Part shown: positions 1 to 12,500 of the stretch, one piece after another
Layout: every line of letters begins with the position of its first letter
Numbering within the stretch: position 1 is the stretch's first letter
Origin: Leucogyrophana mollusca
Taxonomy: Eukaryota > Basidiomycota > Agaricomycetes > Boletales
Length of the DNA stretch: 64,000 bases
Assembly (NCBI GenBank): GCA_021014945.1
Contig: MU266331.1
Location: 124,001 to 188,000 of the forward strand
Direction of reading: 5' to 3'
Made by a program: the position numbers and the translations under genes
The notes under the pieces: generated by a model
What the model was told of the DNA's origin: nothing
Seen by the model: only the letters and a program-made list of their open reading frames with translations
Databases searched by the model: none

Positions 1-1223
1 GACCTGGACACACTCAGCGTTGGTACCGCTATTATCACTGTCAAGGTACTTGTGGACTGCAAACAGTGTAAGTTGCACTTGTGTCCACATCAAAACGACT
101 TACCATCGAAAACGAGCTTCTCAGTTCCACCGGCGGGGTCAGTGACTTTTATGAGATAGGGACCGGCTTCCGTGGGGAATGCCTGGGCACTAGACCAGCT
201 GGAACCGGGAAGGAGCAAGTACTGAGACGTGGCACCAGCAGCGCGGATAGCGTTCACCGCCAGCTGCACAGTCTACCAAAGGATCAGCGTAATGATGACG
301 CTGAAAGAGTTTCCATACTAACATCAGCCCAGTCGGATACTGATTGGAGGTCGTGTGGTTCGTTCACTGGCTAAAGTTAATGACAGACAGCTACTCTGTT
401 CAAACCATCACTCACTGATTCCTGGTTATTGCGTTACAACGAAAATCGTTGTGCCCTGGCTTTAGCAGGGAAAGCTACCCCCAACGAACATGACTCTCAC
501 CGAATATGATCCTCGATTCACTACCGTACTTCTTTGCAAGCTGAGACCAAGTATTTACGAATTGGTCGTTAGTAGGCCCACCTTGGCCGATGATACCTCC
601 GTTCCAACGTGCATAATTGTGCTGTAGTGATAGTAATTAGCACGAAACGCGCGATGTGGCCTGGGCAGGCTCACAAGGTCAATGATGACATATGGACTGG
701 TAGAGGCCGAAAGAGCAGCTTGGACTGTAGCGTCATATTTCGAGAAGAAGCTCTCATCTATGTCACCTGAACAGGACACACGCCCCATGAGCATATAATC
801 ACCATAGTACCGTAGAAATAATAGCTTACCCCCAGGGCCCGACGGGGTCATCAATTGCCAGGCTACAAGTGGTTAGAGCTGAAATTTACTATGTTGCGAA
901 TGATTTACCAAACGCTGCGGAGATTATTAGTAGGGTCATATGGAAGGATGCGGTATCATTGCTTACGAATGCGGAACAGGTTGACGCCCTCGCCAGCAAA
1001 GTGAGCGAACTGGTCAACTGGAGGTGAAACGCCAGTTCCGCTGAAGGATCCGTCTGAGGCCTATATATATGCGGAACCGGTTATCACGGTCAACACGACG
1101 GGTGAACAGTCCACTCACGACCGAGAAATCATAGCCAGCAGTGTTGACACCACCGAGGAAAGGCAGTTGAGCGCTGACGACCGCTGCTGCAGTCACAAAA
1201 GTGAAGAGGGAGGTAAACTTCAT
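1..1223 (-). CDS. GH5 subfamily 5-like endoglucanase, secreted (3' end beyond window)
   Basis: Secreted endo-beta-1,4-glucanase that would cut cellulose internally. The start at 1223 gives a signal peptide (MKFTSLFTFVTAAAVVSAQ) followed by LPFLGGVNTAGYDFSV, the usual mature N-terminus of GH5_5 enzymes. Exons on the minus strand with checked phases: 1119-1223, 967-1060, 830-862 (33 nt), 675-766, 501-621, then about 320-370, 104-263 and 1-56. Family landmarks appear in order: FAGEGVNLFRIP, WQLMTP, HNYARWNGGIIGQGG, NEPHD (acid/base Glu), NAIRAAGATSQY and HKYLDSDNSGT. The nucleophile (SETGG-type) exon lies left of position 1. The junction between exon 501-621 and the NEPHD exon does not join cleanly with one intron, so a small exon may be missing. 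No cellulose-binding domain is seen before the catalytic domain. Family call is firm from the motifs; subfamily is inference. Confidence 0.93.
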
Positions 1224-1755
1224 TTTGATGGAACAAAAGGGGACTTGAGAGTATGATGCTGATCACCCCAGGTTATCTGCCCTTTTATACCGTGATTTGG
1301 TTCAGCTCGAGGTTGCATGGTAAAGTCAAGGTTATACACGGAATATTTCCGGCGGCTAACATCCATGTTCATGTCAAGGCAAACCTGGCAATGGCTCCGT
1401 AGAGTATCACTAGAGAACCCCACAACGGCAGGCAGTTCAATGAGAAGCTCGTGAAAGACTGAGGTGGAGCAACATTTTCCGGTGAAATGCATGGATTATA
1501 TGTGTTGCTGGTGGTGGGAGCACATGGTGTATGCCAGACTTCAGCGCTATGCCTAGCGCAATCGAAGGAGTCCGTGTGCATCCAAAAGGCGGGTTCGAGC
1601 GTCGAGCAGTCCACACACCAACACACTCTGGAGAGATTGAACCAGCCTATGGGTCATACTATCAGTAACGAAACAAGGCGAACTCGTTTGTCAATAAGGT
1701 GACGCCGCGGTAACACCAGTACTTGCCACAATTTGAATATATCCCTGGTCTGAAC
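1224..1755. promoter_or_regulatory. Divergent intergenic region between GH5 cellulase and LYR gene
   Basis: This 532-bp stretch separates the two divergent start codons. On the minus strand a TATAAAAG box lies at 1282-1289, about 60 bp before the cellulase ATG, a sensible core-promoter spacing. Short ORFs inside it (for example 1369-1626 minus, 1487-1702 plus) lack family features and are not called. No other element could be supported. Confidence 0.55.
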
Positions 1756-2971
1756 ATGAACAGGCGCCAAACAGTCTTTTCACTGTACAGGTCATATGTG
1801 CGCGAAATCAAACGGCTGCCGCACAAGTATCTTCGGTAAGCACTCTACATGGATATCGCTCGCAACATCCAACGCCTTTTAGGTTGTTTTTCCGAATCCA
1901 GGTGGCAGATGACTTCCGAGCACTCTTGCAGACCAAAAACGATAGTTTGCAAGGCAAGAAATTAAAGAGGGTATCCAAGGTGTGTTATTTACCGTGGAGT
2001 ATGTTAATCCGACTCAGCGATTGCAGGGATTGCGCCGGCTTCGTGCCGCAAACGCGGGTGACCACCTGGCCTTCAATCATGTCCTCGATCTGGCCTATGG
2101 AAGAATAGGGCGGTTACGTTGGGAGTTGATGGAGGTATTGATAATCGAGTATCATGCGCTCCCATCCGAACCCTGATACATCTCCCAGCCGCTTCTTTCT
2201 GACCCGAATGCTCCACTCCCTCCGCCAATTATCCCTGGCAAGGAAGCATCCCGCCCACCAGTGTATTCGCCTGAACTGACAGCACTGCTTACTTCGGGCG
2301 TTTCCCGGAAAACCAAACCGCTGGGAAAGCGCGACTTGTCCTTTCCTCCTACGCTTCCTGAACGTGCTGATCCCACGTCAAAGGACGCTGCTCTTCTGGG
2401 ACCACTGAGTAAAAGGAGGGAGGTGAATATCCGCTGGCGATACTTCACGAAGGAGTGGAAAAAGGTCCTTCCACCTTTGGAAGTCTCAGTAGCGGACCAT
2501 ACGTCCTCTGAGGGAGACGAGGCTGTTCATAAACATGTCGCAAAAGCAGGTATCCGGCCAATTGGTTTTCAAAATACCATTGTCTTGGAAGAACTTCTCG
2601 AATTAGCTGGCCATCCTTGGAAGCGACAGCAGTCAACGCGACGGCGAAAACATGACCCAGATATTGTCGCTTCGCCGCCAGTATCACCATTTGACGGACA
2701 TTTACCCACTAGGTGGCTTCGAAGGCGATACCAGGAGCTTCTTGGCAGGTTACCTATTCTAACATTCTACCAGCAACCACCAAAAGTCACAGAAGGCCGC
2801 GGCAGATACGATGTGTCTTGGGCGAGTAGTGCTCTTATACCTTCGCGTTCGCACTCCACGCGGCTGCCGTACGTGGGCGATGGAGACATGGAGTGGATCA
2901 GACTCGCAGAAGGGAAGGGGAGAGAGCGAAGCGAAAAGCAATCGGACAACACCGAGGAGCACGGTCATTAA
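1756..2971 (+). CDS. LYR-motif protein, probably mitochondrial, basidiomycete-conserved type
   Basis: Four exons with checked phases (1756-1835, 1883-1970, 2027-2134, 2189-2971) give 352 residues. The first exon carries the LYR signature as SLYRSYVREIKRLPHKYLR (residues 9-27), followed by a basic LRRLRAANAGD segment and a helix LAYGRIGRLRWELME. The rest is a long basic, proline-rich region with RPPVYSPELTALLTSG and KRREVNIRWRYFTKEWKKVLPPL. LYR proteins usually bind acyl carrier protein in mitochondria and help assemble respiratory complexes or Fe-S targets; that role is family knowledge, not shown here. The C-terminal extension is much longer than in the small LYRM proteins (about 80-120 residues), so this is a larger fungal member of unknown specific partner. 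The start at 1756 is chosen because it places the LYR motif near the N-terminus. Confidence 0.85.
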
Positions 2972-3041
2972 CTGAACGAAGTACGAAGACAATGAATAGA
3001 TATCAAGAGCGAATGTAGATCTCTCTAGGCCCTCAAGTCCC

Positions 3042-6000
3042 TCATGAACCATTATCCGCAGAGCTCTCCAACTCCAGTCCATGCAACTCGATGGTATACA
3101 TACTATAATTGCGGTCAACGGCCTGCGCAGCTGCGGCCTCTCCTTGAGTATGGTCCACGCCACACTGGAGGTTCAGCATGATTTTGTACTCGTCAAATGT
3201 ATACACTTGATTCTGGCGAATGGTCTCCAATAGTCCCTGAGAGTGGCTTCGCGTGAGGCGAATAGGTGACACTTCGAAGGACGGAAATTTTACCTGAGGT
3301 GATAGGAAAAACAGTGAATAATAGTTCTTCGCCCGCTCGAACTGGGCATGCCCTTGGCCGTCGCCTATGGTTTTGATGCTTTGCTGCAGAGCCAGGATAT
3401 TTCGTATTATCTTCTTGATTCCGTATGCGTTTGCTAGTCGGATATGTCGAGCATTTGAAATGAGGAGATGCTCCATAAGATGTTCGAGCCCCATGAATAT
3501 GAACCTGGGGCAAAGATATCAGGCGTCAAAATTAGAAGCGACAGTTGAAGGGATGTCATTACTGTTGCTCCTCCTTCTGTAAAGTCGAAGATGCAAAGCT
3601 ATCACATTTGCTTAGTTCGCTGTTCAGATCAACAACGTAAGGGTCGGGTTCTCCAGCTTCATGGTCAATATGATAGTTTCCCTGTATGATGATGCTCAGT
3701 CTGACACTCGTGCACTATGCCATTGAAACCCACATGACGCAGTGCAGCATCCAGGTAATGCACAGTGCGACACCGGATGTCAATCCTGATAGTATTCAGG
3801 ATGATTTCGGCCAACTGGTTGTACGTCCTCAACAGCGCTCCAAAACGTCTACAAAAAGGTCAGTTGTGTTGATCAATTGTTGCGAGGTAAATTGTACTCA
3901 CAAGGCTTCTTCGCGAGAAAGTGGGAGGTTGAGCTGGTCTTCTGGGGACACTTGCGGCATCAGGGGTAGGAAGGGCGTGGCTGCGAAGGGCGTGGACATG
4001 GTCATCGGTTCCAGTCGTGACGCAGGTGTAGTAGGGGATAGCGCCCCTTCTGGAGCAGATTTCAGAGCGTCGAGTTCCGCAGTGAACCAGGCCTGTTTAG
4101 ACTCAGATATTTGCTCTCATTGGATCTCGAAAGAATATTCAAACTGACCACACTACGATACAGGCCACAGAGAGCAGCAAGCTTGCGCGTAGATGCAACT
4201 AGGTCGCTTTTGTTTATTGAAGCCTGACTCAGGAAGCTCATTTCAAGATGGGTTTCTTGTCGGCAAAGCTGTTGCCTAATGACAGTGTTAGATTCCTAGA
4301 GCCAAGGATGAGTATTGTATCGAGAAAGAAACATGTAAAGTGCACATACGGGTGTAGCGAATAATTCTGACAAGCAAGGGCTCAGTTCCGACTTCTGCGC
4401 CCACTGTGCCGCGAGCACGAGTGGTGACGGTGAACCCTCGGCAGGGTCGGTAGTTTGTGCCGAAACAAGGTCTTGAAATCGGTCGCTGCAGCGTTGATAG
4501 AACTGTATTATAACCCCGACTATCAGTCTTGAGTAATTCTCTCGGTGGAACGGAGTGGTTCGGAGCATAGCACACAGCGAGTTGATCAGTGCCATGAGCT
4601 GCGTGCTCGCCTACCAAACCGAATGTTTCAGTTTACATGACACAACTTGAGCTGTTTGCAAACCTTGAATATTGGCTGGGGACTGAAACGGGTAGACAGC
4701 GGGTCGGGCTGGAATGCTTCCGGGCCTGACAATAGTTGTAGCCACGGCCACGGTCAGAAGCCATAGACATACCTGTAACAGCCTGGTGAAAGAGCAGCGA
4801 GATCTTTTCCTCCAACTGTGGCAGGTATACCTGCAGCACAAAGTCATCCAGGACCTCACTGGCAGAGCGTGCACTCTCGACTCCAGATGGCAATATTTCC
4901 GACACACGATTGAGGAAGGCCAGCGTAGGCTGAAAGAGTACGCTAACATGGAATGCGTCTGGGCGGATGAGCAGGCGGTGGTGCTGACCCACTCCCAGCA
5001 AACGGTCGTCCGTGCCCACGCTGGAGAGTGTCGCCTGTACGGCAGTATCGGAAGAGTTCTGTACAAGACCAGGCATAATATCCTTGAGGACACGCGTGAG
5101 TTCATCCTCGTGCCTACGCAGAGCTTTTGTTGCGAGCTTCATGTCTGTATCGGCGAAGCGGAATACGGCCTATAGCAAATACCATGAGCAACCCCCCGGA
5201 GGAGATATAACAAAGGGAGTGACCTTTGACTTATCCCTGGTGAACCTGCCCTCCCTTAATACCTCGTTGATAGAAGATATTGGATTCCGACCTGCTACAG
5301 AGCTTTGTTCTTCGTCTGTCAGATAGTCGTGTAAAAGAGTCCTGACCTGCACACGACATGTCAGATCTGTGCGTTCGTTTGAAAAACGATGCGAACCTCA
5401 GCTTGCACCGGAAGCCAAACATCAGCTAGTGGAAATAGTGCTCCAGGTCTGGCGCCGGAAGAGTCTTTGAAATCGCGTCGCTAAAATGACACAGGCGGCG
5501 GGCACTATGAGCAACGGTTAGAGCAGATGGCATACGTTTGATACTTACCGAGCCTATCCGATTCGCAACTTCGTACACGACTCTCAACCCCTGAGTGACA
5601 GCGTCCAACTTCGAGTACACCGTCCAAAAGAAGTCTTTGAGGATCTCTTGGTCGACGTGCTTGGTGGATGATTCTAGTGCAGCCAGTCGCAGGGAAGATG
5701 TACGGAGAAACACGCCCTTTGATATTGACGGAGTAGCACCATTGAAGCTCACAGCACCAGTGATGTCGCTGGAGGCAAATATATATCCACCTTCGGACCT
5801 TCCGAAGCCTGTGACGCCAAACATAGATACCCTCTTTGACTCCTCCGCTCGCTCTTCGACTTCATCCAACGTCGATTCAACCAAGGCATAAATTTCACCC
5901 TGAAGTCTTTGCGCAACGGTGTCAAGTGCACTACCAAGCTTTCCTAGAACCGCAAGCGATTCTAGGAGTGTCTCGATGTAGGCAAAAGAGTCTGATTCTG

Positions 6001-7915
6001 GGTTAGAGTTAGCTTGCAATGCCTGGGGTGCGGTTATCGCCAGGGACGCGAGATTCGAGGAAGATGTCGACTGAGCCGTCGAAGATGAAGACAACTCGTG
6101 GGTGGAGACACTATTACGAAAGCTAGGTTCGTCAAGGTCGTGCGGAGGATCATTTGGTCGCATTGCGAGTGTAGCAAGAAACCGTGATAGTCGAGTAGCT
6201 TTCGAATTGTGCGGAAACGACGCTGCGCCGTTTGCAGCCTCGTGTGGTAGTGGCTCATCTTCAAACTCGAGTTTGGGAACTGGGTACGTCGTTCAAAGAA
6301 AATTAGCCTTGAAGTGGTTCGGTGGACTCACAAGTTGACTGGTTGGGAGTAAACGCTGCCCAACGTGATTCACACCAAAATGACTTGAGATATAGATGAT
6401 TATGCAGCTCATCGACCAGTATTTCTCGCAGGGCCTGAGATGATGTGAGTTTAATGGCAGACATTAGCTGATACCCCAAAGTCGCACCGTCTCTTGTCCG
6501 ACCAGGTAACTTCGCAAGTCAGCGACTGCTCCGATTTCTTGCATATCAGGCTTGTTTATCAACTTGAGATTGCGCACGAGGACGACAGCTGCCTGAAGCA
6601 GTCGTTTCTCCGACATGAGGGTCTCGAGCAGGTCCGGGACTGACTTCAAATGTTCGCTTTGCACCGACCGTTGAGTGTAAAAGTTATCAGTGGTGCAAGC
6701 GGCAGACTGACATTTGATCAAGGAGTCGCATCATCTCGTCCAGTGTCTGGCCTCGCGACCAAAGCTGAACAAGATCTGCACGCTTGCTGCCCAAAGCTTC
6801 TTTCGCTTCTTGCAACGCAGTGCGAGATTCTTGAATCTGTGTTTGTGTTAGCCCCAAATGATTCACTAAAGACGCGTGATGTGGCAGGGCAGCAGCAAAA
6901 GCCTGATAGTGCTCTGTGCGAAATTAGTGCGCAACAACCAGTAGGGATAAATGCGAGAAACGCACTATCAACTGAGCCTTTTAGCGCTTTAGACAACATC
7001 TGTTTCGTTCTGCGGAACGAGTCAATGTCCTTTCCTGTAGATGAACCATCGAGAAGAGAGAGCGCAAGATCGACATTATTGAACTGCAATACAACTCCAA
7101 TGAGCGCACGTCCCGGTGTTTAGGGGACTTGCATCTTACATCGTCATCATTGACAAACTCCCATTCGTCTTTGATCTGGTCCAAGACAGCTAGGAAGGCG
7201 TGTCAGTCGTCAAGTATGCTCCACGAGAGCATATTCTTTGCCGACGGTGCCATTGTAAATATAACATACCATCAATATCGCCAGCTCTCGCCTTGCCAGT
7301 TGCCTTTCGGCCGGGCATTCGCGCTCTGATGCGTTCTTGCCTTTGTCGCTCTTGTTCGAGTTCCTGCTGCTTTTCTCGTCCATAATCCATGTCCTCGCTC
7401 CCATTAGTCATGCCACGCTTGCGAGCCCCGGCATCCTTGAAAGCAGACATGACAGTAGCAAGAGCTGGTGATGTTGGAGACACAGCGGACGATGACTCCT
7501 GTGCAGCTGATCGTGGAAGGTCTGGTCTAGGCCTGTTGCTTGCGATGCTAACACTTCCATTGCGTTTGCGCTGGGTGACAGATACATCGGAGCGTGTTGT
7601 GCTGGAGCTGTCTCGACGTTCTCGTCCGTTATAATCTTGCGTTGATGTAGATGCTCGCTCAGAAGCAGAGTATTGGGACACTTGGCGAGGTCTCAGCTCG
7701 GACCTTTGCGGACGCGATGGTCCCTTCGGCGAGGATATGGCAGGACCCTTTGGTGACGAGGATGCAAATGCGCTGTTGCTTGGTGTAGTGGGCCTGGCGA
7801 TCTGCAAGGGCCTGGTGGAAGGTAAATTGGTGGAATAAGTACCATTTGTGTTCGATATCGACGGAGCACGATTTCGCCTGGTGGATTCAAGAGGCAAGGG
7901 GGGTGCTCGAGACAT
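3042..7915 (-). CDS. SEC8: Exocyst complex component Sec8
   Basis: Subunit of the octameric exocyst, which tethers post-Golgi vesicles to the plasma membrane at growing hyphal tips. Start at 7915 gives a Ser/Pro/Arg-rich disordered N-terminus (about 200 residues), as in fungal Sec8. It is followed by the Sec8 core beginning VLDQIKDEWEFVNDDD and running through SVDKHYQAFAAALPHHASL, LQEAKEALGSKRADLVQLW and ETALREILVDELHNHLY. The middle continues with WLPVQAEV joined to RTLLHDYLTDEEQS. The C-terminus (3042-3494) contains LMEHLLISNARHIR and ends SSADNGS. Exon 1 is 7270-7915; more than ten introns of about 50-100 nt follow, only some placed exactly (one runs from about 5548 to the acceptor before PGALFPLADVW). 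No frameshift was seen. It diverges from the hydrolase gene at 8045, with 129 bp between. A second exocyst subunit, Sec3, lies at 41-45 kb. Confidence 0.93.
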
Positions 7916-8044
7916 TAGAGCGAGAATAAACGTTGAATAACCAGGCTAGCTGTCCGTTGTATCACGGCTATTCCTAGTACACCCAATTTGGTTGCATGAA
8001 TAAACATACACAAATCCCCTGCGTAGAGGGCTTGTCCTTGAAAG
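7916..8044. promoter_or_regulatory. Compact bidirectional promoter, SEC8 / lipid hydrolase
   Basis: Only 129 bp separate the two divergent ATGs, so the genes must share regulatory sequence. Two AATAAAC elements resembling forkhead sites (RTAAAYA) lie near 7924 and 7997. No TATA box was seen. Function of the elements is inference. Confidence 0.45.
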
Positions 8045-9274
8045 ATGCAGTCTATTGGTGCTCTTCCCGGTTTCCTCGACCCGCTCCCAAATCCTAATTC
8101 ACTGCTCCCGTATATAAAGGCAGTATTTCCGGGTACGGACGTGCTTGGACCCGCCCACGTTCATTGGTGGCCATGCCGAGAACACCAGCTTCCTCCAAAA
8201 CGAGTATTTCTCTTCATTCCAGGCAAGTACTCACCCCATCTGTCCCAGAGGTAGTCCCAGATAGTTACAGCCATGGTCGTTCAGGTAACCCTGGGTTGGT
8301 TGATTTTTACCCGCCTTTTCTGTCCGCAATACACAACAAAGACGAGTCAGGAAGGCTTGCAATCTTATCTCATTCACACATTGGTCACACCCCGGCATTG
8401 CAAGTGCAACAGAGCCGCGATGGCAACACTCCACAATGCGGACTTCCGTTTCAGGTGCAGAATGCACTCAGAATATTCGACGCCGTAAAGTCATCGTTTG
8501 GTCTTGACACGAACGTGATACTCGCTGGCCACAGCGTTGGTGCTTGGATTGCTTTGCAGGTGCTGGTTGAAGAACTGTCGCACTTGAAGCATTTATTTAC
8601 ATCGCATTTGCCAAGCCAAGGTATTAAAAGCGCGACCGGAATCCGTCTCTGGGATATTTTTGCTATTCCCCACTATCGCTGACATTGCAATGACTCCCAA
8701 TGGCCGTAAACTATCGGTAATGCAATTTCCTAATCTTCCACCCTGTCCAAAATAATCGCTTGGCTTACGAGTCTCTCTAAGTGGGCGTTCGTCTCTCCAA
8801 TTCCGCGAATCACTGCTGCCCTTTCTCGCGTCCTTGTGGTGCTGCCCTTCTCAGTTCTTCGACGACTGTTTCCATCTTATCCCCTGGAACAAGCTTATGT
8901 CCTGCAGTCACTTCTCCGCTCCGCCAAAGTCATCTATGCTACCATGACCATGGCGCACGATGAAATGAAAACCATTCGTGACCTTGATGTAGCCACGCTT
9001 AACGCGCACCAGCACCGAATCTACCTATATTTCGCAGAAAACGATGACTGGGTTGGTGAACAAAGAGAAGTCATTCTGAAGGCATTTGAATCGGATCCTG
9101 GATCTGTGAGGGTTGTTCACGGCCACCGAGATATTCCACACGCCTTCTGCATTAGTCCGTCTTCGTTTCCCCTATCCCGTGTTGACTGAGCTTGACTCAT
9201 GGGAATCTCTAGATCACGGAGAAGAGCTGGCTTCTCAGTGCCATGCCTGGCTGTCATCTGGAGAGCTGTGTTGA
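8045..9274 (+). CDS. Lipid-droplet-associated hydrolase (LDAH-like alpha/beta hydrolase)
   Basis: Serine hydrolase of the lipid-droplet-associated hydrolase family, thought to act on stored neutral lipids or sterol esters. Five exons with checked phases (8045-8222, 8285-8559, 8621-8716, 8782-9154, 9213-9274) give 327 residues, the usual family size. The catalytic triad is visible: Ser in GHSVGAW, Asp in AENDDWV and His in DIPHAFCINHGEE. FIPGNPGLVDFY forms the oxyanion loop, and LLFPTIADIAMTPNGRKLS is another family block. The first intron starts GCAAGT instead of GTAAGT (GC-AG type); only this choice rebuilds the IPGNPG motif. Exon 3 begins GTATTAAAAG, which can be mistaken for a donor. Reading through gives a false stop at 8682. 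Confidence 0.9.
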
Positions 9275-9501
9275 TTTGTTGTAGATTATCAGCTAGATAG
9301 CCCGGATATATCTGTAGATACCTGCCTCCTCCACTCGTCTTTGTAGAATTCTGGGGAGTTCTTCCGTAGCCCTTGCGCCTTGCACGTGACCATGGGGATT
9401 ATAAAGCGACACGCTTTGGATGATCCTCCTTCCTCGTAAAGACCGTGTCGTTAGTACGCGCCCGTACATTTTACGTGGCAGCTGTCGAGGATATCTTCGA
9501 C
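9275..9501. promoter_or_regulatory. Promoter region of the SNF2 remodeler
   Basis: This 227-bp gap between two plus-strand genes has a CACGTG E-box at 9383-9388 and an AT-rich GGATTATAAAG stretch about 100 bp before the start at 9502. Both are simple sequence matches; a role is inferred only from position. Confidence 0.35.
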
Positions 9502-12500
9502 ATGTCTGATCCAAACGCGGACCCATTACTGCTCTTTACTCCGCAGAAATCTGTGGACCCACTGGAAGACAATGCCGCGTCGTCTTCGCCAGTCCCACTA
9601 AAGAAGAAGACGCGCCAGCGGATGAAGGTATTCGTCCTGGGTCCAGTCTTGTCACCTGCTGAAAAAGAGCAGTACAAGAACGTCCCGTCCAGCTTTATTG
9701 ATGGCGTCGAATTTGACGAGTCCGATATCGATGCAGTCGTTGGCGAGTACCGCGATGAGAACAACCTCTATTACTTTGCACGTTTCAAAGAGAGCGGTGA
9801 AATCCACAGGGTACGTTTCGTGTGGCTGAAGTACGCTTAATGCATCATCTCACGTACTAATCTTGACGCGTGTTTGGTCCTAGTTTCCAGCTCACGAGTT
9901 CACGTCTCATTACAGGGAATTGGTCAACCTGTATCGTGGGTTCACTTGACACTCCTTTTGCCTTTGTGCACTGATGGTCACCTGACACAGAACGAAAGAA
10001 AGAGAGGGGAGATCTTGCCCCGTTCGACCCATCTAGTAGCGCCGTGCATATCAAGTCAAGGGTCCCCCTCTCCACTATTAACATGTCTACCTCGACCGCC
10101 AAAAAACCGATCGGGAAAAGGCAGCCCAAACGATTAGAAGGGACACCGGAATCCAAGTTCTATGAAACCGACGAGCTGTCAGAGTCTGAAGAAGAGGGAG
10201 AGGGTGGCGGTAGAAGCGACGATGAAGATTACGACGGTGACTCTGCGCCCATACGAAGGTCTACTCGTTCCGTCACTGGGGCAAAAATGAAGAAAAGGGC
10301 TGCGAATACCCTTCCATATAGTCCCAGGAAGACCCGAAACCGCCCACGTCCTCCGCCATCGGACTCGGATGATGAACTCGGTCTCTCGGATCGCGCGGGC
10401 TCTGGCACCGAAGTTATACTAACCAGGAGGTCTGGTCGCACGCGGAATGCTGTTAGGACAAACTTGGCGGACCACTATATCGAGGAAGACGACGACCCCG
10501 ACGACAGCTCCGACTACGATGAGCCCGCTTCGCGTAGAGTTACCAAGTCCAAGGACAAACCCAAGAAGAAGATCAACCGAGGGAAGGACTCGCGACCTGC
10601 ATACGGGCACTTCCGCATGGTAGACGATCTGGACGTTGACGTTTATTCTGACGAGGAGAGTTTACCGCTCCGCGCACATAGAGATGTCTGCGAGAAGTGC
10701 CACGAGAAGCCCGCGCATGTGCAGCTGGACGCAGCGAGTAAAAAGAAAGGCAGAAAGAAAGGCAGGAAATCTAAAGATGAGGAGGACAATTTCGAAGAGG
10801 ACGAAGAGGAGAAAATATATAATCTAGGGGGTTGGGTTAGATGGTGCGTGTTATCGGCGGTTTCTGTGATAAACTGCTCATCCGCCAATAGCCTCAAGTG
10901 TCCTGTAGCGGCTCATTGGCGATGCCTTTCCGGGACTCAGCGAGACGAAATTCTGAAGGCTGCCCGCATTCGTGACAAAGAGAGGTGGAAGAGCATGCAT
11001 GAAGGGACTCCATCATCGGATGACCTTCCTTTACGCAAAGAGCTCGAACTTCAGTGGAGCACCGAGTTTATCTGCGGCGCGTGCATGAAGGGAGGCATTT
11101 GTATGGGGTGCGGCGAAGTTGCATTAGAGCCGGACGTTTCAATCACGCCGAAGACATTGGAACGAGAACCACCCTTATCCACAGCCGATCAAAGTGGTCC
11201 TGCGGCCAATACTGCTAAAGACCAAGATGTCAAGATGATCGACGGGACCACCCATCCAGCGTCTACTGGAGACGCTGAAGACGACGACAAGGGTCCGCGT
11301 GAACTTCTCTACAGATGCTTCTCTTGCAAGCGCCTTGCACATTACCGGCATTTGCCCGACCCGGAGGCACTCCAAAGACCGATTGATGATGTTGACCTGG
11401 CCAAGTATTATCAATCCACGACCAGATGGCGCTGCGGAGATTGCGCCTCCCTAGTCTATCCTTTGGACAAGATTCTTGCCTGGCGACCCTACCCTCCATC
11501 CGCTGTTGTTCCGCCGTACACTGCAGTTGCTCCCCCGAACTTCAAGAGTATGCTGCCGAGAGAATATCTGGTAAAGTGGGTGGAAAGAAGTTATAGGCGC
11601 ACTCAATGGGTTCCCCATATGTGGCTTGTCTCTACGAGCTATGCGAAGCTCAAAAACTTCCTTACTTCGGGAACCAAAGTGCCTCTGCTTGCCGAACCCG
11701 TCCCCGAAGATAATGTCATGGACATCGACGGGGGGCCTGAGAAGATCAATGATCATATTCCCTTCGATCCTGCTGCGGACGGAACGCCTACTGTAGAAAC
11801 AAAACCGCAAACCTCATCTCTGGACGCAGCTCCAGATGCAGAGCGCAGAATTCCGCCTGCCTGGAAAACCGTCGACCGTGTTTTAGATGTGCGGTTCTGG
11901 CGCACAAAATCGACGTCCTCGAAGGGGAAAAGGGGGAACCAACGCGGAACCAAGGCCAAACCTATCGAGGTAGGCGACGAAGGCGAAGATGACGATGACC
12001 AAGATATGATGGACGAGCACTCGAAGGAATGGCAGAGGGCGTTTGATGAAGGCGAGCAGCCGGACGATGCACTCATGGAGTCTGTGGACGATTTTCTGGC
12101 GAGGACCAAGGAGACACTCAAGATGAGTCATATCAAGAATGTTGTATGGGCGTTCATAAAATGGGACGATCTTGGCTATGACGAAGGTTGGTAACGGTCT
12201 TTTGGCTAGTGATCTCTCTAAGAGTTTTATAGCGACTTGGGACTCTCCTCCACGCAAGGGAGAACCTGGCTACGCGGCCTTCGAAACCGCGTTCCAACGC
12301 TTCATAGATTCACGGGAGGTTATCGTTGACCAATCAGCGAAGAAGGTACAGAAACTCGAAAGTCGATCGAAGGAGGGGTACAGTAAATACGTCCTCGCGA
12401 AGGACGCTCAACCGAACCTCGGGCAAAGCAGCCACCTGAATCTAATGCCGTTCCAAGTATGTATAAGTTCGGTATAAAAGCTGGTGAGCTAATTGAATGT

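Noticed and set aside
4714..5175. 153-codon plus-strand ORF
   Set aside because: Lies antisense to SEC8 exons whose minus frame carries conserved exocyst sequence; no features of its own.
8164..8682. 172-codon ORF as an independent hydrolase
   Set aside because: It reads through an intron start into the wrong frame; proper splicing at 8559/8621 restores LLFPTIADIAMTPNG and removes its stop.
10044..12194. A single 716-codon ORF as a complete gene
   Set aside because: It starts at a non-ATG codon, includes the 48-nt intron, and lacks the upstream exons from 9502 and the downstream helicase; it is an internal part of the remodeler gene.
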